Assembly: GCA_003250835.1 (NCBI GenBank) | Contig: QKJL01000014.1 | Span: 1-33,756, forward strand | Length of the DNA: 33,756 bases | Direction of reading: 5' to 3' | From: Alphaproteobacteria bacterium | Lineage (GTDB): Bacteria; Pseudomonadota; Alphaproteobacteria; Rs-D84; SZUA-605 | In this document: piece by piece, positions 30,862-33,756 of the stretch | Position numbering within the stretch: position 1 is the first letter of the stretch | Layout of the letters: each line of letters begins with the position of its first letter | Translations under genes and position numbers: made by a program | The notes under the pieces: generated by a model | Seen by the model: only the letters and a program-made list of their open reading frames with translations | Database searches by the model: none | Told to the model about the DNA's origin: nothing

Positions 30862-33756
30862 ATGAAAAAACTTTCATATATTTTGCTAGCAGTTGCAGCA
30901 TGTTTTGTGGTAACAGATATGGCATCTGCGCAACGTAGTAGATCAAGAGATACAGATACTGAAGGAAGTGCTCGAACATCAACACGTAGTTCACGTGGTG
31001 ATGACGCAACATCAGTGGGTCGCTCAGGACGTAGTGGGCGTTCATCAGGAGAAGTATCAAGTCGTGGTGGGCGTGGAACACGTGGAGGCGATTCAGATTC
31101 AACAGATGAAGATACAAATGGACGTGGAACAGCATCATCAGGTCGTTCAGGCCGTAGTGGACGTTCAGGATCAGGAGAAGTATCAAGTCGTGGTGGACGT
31201 GGAACACGTGGAGGCGATTCAGATTCAACAGATGAAGATACAAATGGACGTGGAACAGCATCATCAGGTCGTTCAGGTGGCCGTAGTGGACGTTCAGGAT
31301 CAGGCGAAACAGCAAGTCGTTCATCAGGTAGTCGTGGAACTCGTGGTGGATCAGACTCTTCAGGTTCAACAAGTGAACGTGGTGGACGTGGAACAGCGTC
31401 ATCAGGTCGTTCAGGCCGTAGTGGACGTTCAGCTTCAGGTGTAGCTCGTGGTAACTCAGCTTCAACAGGTAGTCGTTCTTCAACAGGTGGACGCAATAGT
31501 ACTGCCTCAGCAGGTCAATCAACTGGAAGTACAGGTCGTTCAGGCGGTAATAGCTCAGCAATGATGATGAATACAGCAGCAACAGCAGTAAATGATACAA
31601 GTCGTTCAGGTCGTACACGTATGGCAGTAGGACGTAGTGGTGTAACTGTAGCCGCTGCAACAACAGCAACAACAGCAGCGACAACAACAACTACAACTAC
31701 ATCAACAACGCCAACAATGTTAACTGCAATGCCAACACAAGCTGTTCAAGGAATGACAATTGGTAATCAAGGAATGGTTGTGGATGCTAATGGTCAATAT
31801 GTGGCGCCAAGTGCTGTGAATTACTATGATACAGAAAATCAAGCATATGGTCAGGTATCAACATTATATAGTCAAGAGGAAGCGCAAAGACGTGCAGAAG
31901 CCGAACGAGATATTGCTGATGTGCAAACATGTACAGAACGTTATAAAACATGTATGGATGAAATCTGTTTAGATACAGTAAAAGAAGCTGCTGGTCGAAC
32001 AGTATGTTCATCATCATGGAAAAGTTATAAACCAAAAGAAAAACAAATTGATGAATTGTTTAGACAATTGGTGCAATTGCAAGCTCAAGCAAAAATTTTA
32101 GCTGAATTTGGCGAAAAAGAAGGTGTGGAAGCAAGTTTGCAAGCAGCAACAACAGAAGCAATTGTTACTTTGGTTGGTGATCTCGGAATGGATACAGAAA
32201 AATTAGCAATTGATATGGAAGGTGATGAAGAAAGTAATTTTGATTTTGGTTTTAATCTAGATGATGATAATTTCTCACTTGATAGTTTAGTTGATTATGG
32301 AAACGTTGGTGGACGTAAAGAAGGTGATGCATTGCGTAAAGATGCTGAAAAAGCATGTGAATATGTATTGAAAACATGTCCAAAAGATGAAATTTCAAGT
32401 GCGAAATCATTTTATTCAGCAAAAATTTCAAAGGATGCGCGTGCATATGACGTTTCTTTAGATGAAACATTGAAAAAATCAACATTAGCAATGCAAAAAC
32501 TATATAATGAATATCAAAGAGTAGCTAAAAAACAAGAAGCAAATAAAAATAAATACAGTAAAGCACAGTGTTTAGAAAAAGCAATGGAAGAATTGCAAGA
32601 TAAAGAACGTTGTGATAAAGATTTTGCTGCATGTTATACAGATGAAGCATTTGAACAACAAAAAGCTTTTGTAAGTGGTATTTTAGGACAATGTCAAGCC
32701 GTAGCAGCTGATGTATGGACAAACTTAAAAGAAATTGCATTAGGACGTGGTCAGTTTACAGAATCTGAATGTTCAAAAGCAATTCAAAGTTGTATCCAAG
32801 AATCATGTGGAGAAGGATATAAGATGTGTCCATCATTGGATGATGTGATTTTATATCGTACACAATGTTCAACTAATATTAAACAATGTGGATCAGCTGG
32901 TGAAGAAATTTGGGAACAAATTTTGGTTGTAGCTGAAAATGAAATCCGCTTAAACTGTAAAGAAGTTGATGAAGGTTACTGGGATGCTGAAAAACGTCGT
33001 TGTATTACACAAACAGAACGTGAAATGGACAGCTTGAAAGCAGCTTATGAACTATGTGATGAAGCAGCGGGCGAAATGTTTAATGAAGAAACACGTTTAT
33101 GTGAAACAGCAGAAATTCAAAATCAACGTAAATGTGAAGAACAAGGAATGTCTTGGTATTTCACAGAAAATATGTGTTTGACTCAAGATCAAATTAAAGA
33201 AAAAATTGCAACAATTCAAATCCGTGGTGATGAATTAGATGCAGATCTTGCAAACCATATTAAACAGGCTGATATTGCGGAAGAAGATAAACGTAAAATT
33301 GAAGCAGAAGCTGTAGCACGTGAAAGAGAAGCTGCATCTAAGTTAGAAGCAACAAAAAAATCTCAAATTGAAAAAGATACACGTATGTTAGAGTATCAAT
33401 TGGTTGAAGCTGGAAAACAAGCTGAAATTGCGATGACAAACTTGCAAAGTCAATTAAATATGACTCAAGCACAAGTGGAAGCAACAGCTAAGAAACTCCA
33501 AACTGAATTAGAAGCATACTTGCAACGTCAAGAAACTAAGAAAGATGCATCTAGAAAAGAAGCGTTAGATCAATTGCAATATCAATTGGATGCTGCAAAG
33601 TTAAAAGGCTCTATTTCAGAACAAGAAAATGCACGTAAAATTGCATTGGCAGAAGCTGAAAAACAAATTGCAGAAATTGAACGTAAAGAAGAAGCAGAAC
33701 GTCAAGCAATGTTGGCTGAAAAATCAGCGGCTGAAATCAAGCTCTTAGAAGCTCAA
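30862..33756 (+). CDS. Large secreted cysteine-rich repeat protein (protein B), 3' end outside the window
   Basis: The frame is open for 965 residues to the window edge. A Sec signal peptide (MKKLSYILLAVAACFVVTDM, cut after ASA, residue 23) is followed by about 190 residues of Ser/Gly/Arg-rich tandem repeats, a Thr/Ala-rich stretch (about 262-286), then a helical cysteine-rich region with C-x6-C pairs: C357/364/369, C499/506, C584/591, C637/644/649/656 and C668/676. From about residue 774 it becomes a long Glu/Lys/Gln/Ala coiled coil that has not ended at the edge. AGAAGGAA is the ribosome site. The order of segments, the cysteine motif and the promoter match protein A; protein B lacks the glycine-zipper part within view. 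Likely periplasmic or surface; function unknown. Confidence 0.8.
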   Translation, partial: MKKLSYILLAVAACFVVTDMASAQRSRSRDTDTEGSARTSTRSSRGDDATSVGRSGRSGRSSGEVSSRGGRGTRGGDSDSTDEDTNGRGTASSGRSGRSGRSGSGEVSSRGGRGTRGGDSDSTDEDTNGRGTASSGRSGGRSGRSGSGETASRSSGSRGTRGGSDSSGSTSERGGRGTASSGRSGRSGRSASGVARGNSASTGSRSSTGGRNSTASAGQSTGSTGRSGGNSSAMMMNTAATAVNDTSRSGRTRMAVGRSGVTVAAATTATTAATTTTTTTSTTPTMLTAMPTQAVQGMTIGNQGMVVDANGQYVAPSAVNYYDTENQAYGQVSTLYSQEEAQRRAEAERDIADVQTCTERYKTCMDEICLDTVKEAAGRTVCSSSWKSYKPKEKQIDELFRQLVQLQAQAKILAEFGEKEGVEASLQAATTEAIVTLVGDLGMDTEKLAIDMEGDEESNFDFGFNLDDDNFSLDSLVDYGNVGGRKEGDALRKDAEKACEYVLKTCPKDEISSAKSFYSAKISKDARAYDVSLDETLKKSTLAMQKLYNEYQRVAKKQEANKNKYSKAQCLEKAMEELQDKERCDKDFAACYTDEAFEQQKAFVSGILGQCQAVAADVWTNLKEIALGRGQFTESECSKAIQSCIQESCGEGYKMCPSLDDVILYRTQCSTNIKQCGSAGEEIWEQILVVAENEIRLNCKEVDEGYWDAEKRRCITQTEREMDSLKAAYELCDEAAGEMFNEETRLCETAEIQNQRKCEEQGMSWYFTENMCLTQDQIKEKIATIQIRGDELDADLANHIKQADIAEEDKRKIEAEAVAREREAASKLEATKKSQIEKDTRMLEYQLVEAGKQAEIAMTNLQSQLNMTQAQVEATAKKLQTELEAYLQRQETKKDASRKEALDQLQYQLDAAKLKGSISEQENARKIALAEAEKQIAEIERKEEAERQAMLAEKSAAEIKLLEAQ
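31030..31500 (+). repeat. Tandem repeats of 123-135 bp coding for Ser/Gly/Arg-rich units
   Basis: Units start at 31030, 31153, 31282 and 31417 (the last partial), each opening with codons for RSGRS and carrying a GRGTASSGRSG-type end. Units 1 and 2 are nearly identical, while unit 3 is diverged. Lengths are multiples of three (41, 43 and 45 codons), so copy-number change would keep the frame. Confidence 0.85.

Noticed and set aside
31030-31500. CRISPR-like array suggested by regular repeats
   Set aside because: Units are 123-135 bp, contiguous without unique spacers and in frame with a coding gene.
30782-31690. A 302-codon open frame on the minus strand, and overlapping frames at 30837-31496 and 30968-31444
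   Set aside because: They are opposite or shifted readings of the repeat region of protein B; their Leu/His- or Pro/Arg-rich composition follows from the repeated codons, and only the frame from 30862 has a signal peptide and ribosome site.

Overview
The window reads as chromosome of an AT-rich, Gram-negative alphaproteobacterium with an anaerobic or microaerobic lifestyle. Gram-negative envelope functions are present: apolipoprotein N-acyltransferase (Lnt), signal peptidase II (LspA) and an MsbA-like ABC exporter. The lineage is suggested by the miaB–ybeY–lnt order, the NusA and IF-2 architectures, and two small genes (25701-26479) of a type I associate with Rhodospirillales-like genomes. 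Anaerobic metabolism is suggested by a 1184-residue pyruvate:ferredoxin oxidoreductase plus a ferredoxin-NADP reductase. Assignment to an uncultured, host-associated (gut-type) clade is inference. Codon use is uniform across the window (A/T-ending codons, CGT for arginine). I saw no rRNA, tRNA, CRISPR array or transposase.

Layout. 1-1241: small beta-rich unknown proteins, including a tail-to-tail inverted duplicate around a bidirectional terminator. 1379-7007: gltX-pth (overlapping by 34 nt) and the large PFOR gene. 7110-7544: a putative lipoprotein with a palindromic promoter. 7690-13833 (minus strand): a compact run that starts with a 47-residue membrane protein, then miaB, ybeY, lnt, a membrane-anchored alpha-toroid protein, a PfkB-family kinase and a HAD hydrolase, and ends in a terminator. 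13990-16371: a large secreted cysteine-rich protein (protein A). 16491-20997: rimP-nusA-infB behind a promoter and a terminator-like leader hairpin. 21148-22260: a membrane-anchored DsbA-like protein and a candidate short transcript. 22345-25704: a Kef-type antiporter with a lysine-rich tail, lspA and fpr. 25701-26936: a small phage-like module of two minus-strand genes facing a truncated-looking repressor across an operator. 27010-30706: yraN, the ABC exporter and serS. 30862 to the window end: a second large secreted cysteine-rich protein (protein B), cut by the edge.

The most unusual content is proteins A and B. Both have a signal peptide, a Ser/Arg/Gly-rich segment, a Thr/Ala-rich segment and then repeated C-x6-C units, often of the form C-x3-Y-x2-C. 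In protein A two units place four cysteines exactly seven residues apart. The two genes lie about 17 kb apart but share a 35-nt promoter block (29 of 35 identical, same spacing to an extended -10), so they are probably co-regulated members of one envelope or surface system. A DsbA-like CSAC protein with two membrane segments is encoded between them and could serve their cysteines; that link is inference.
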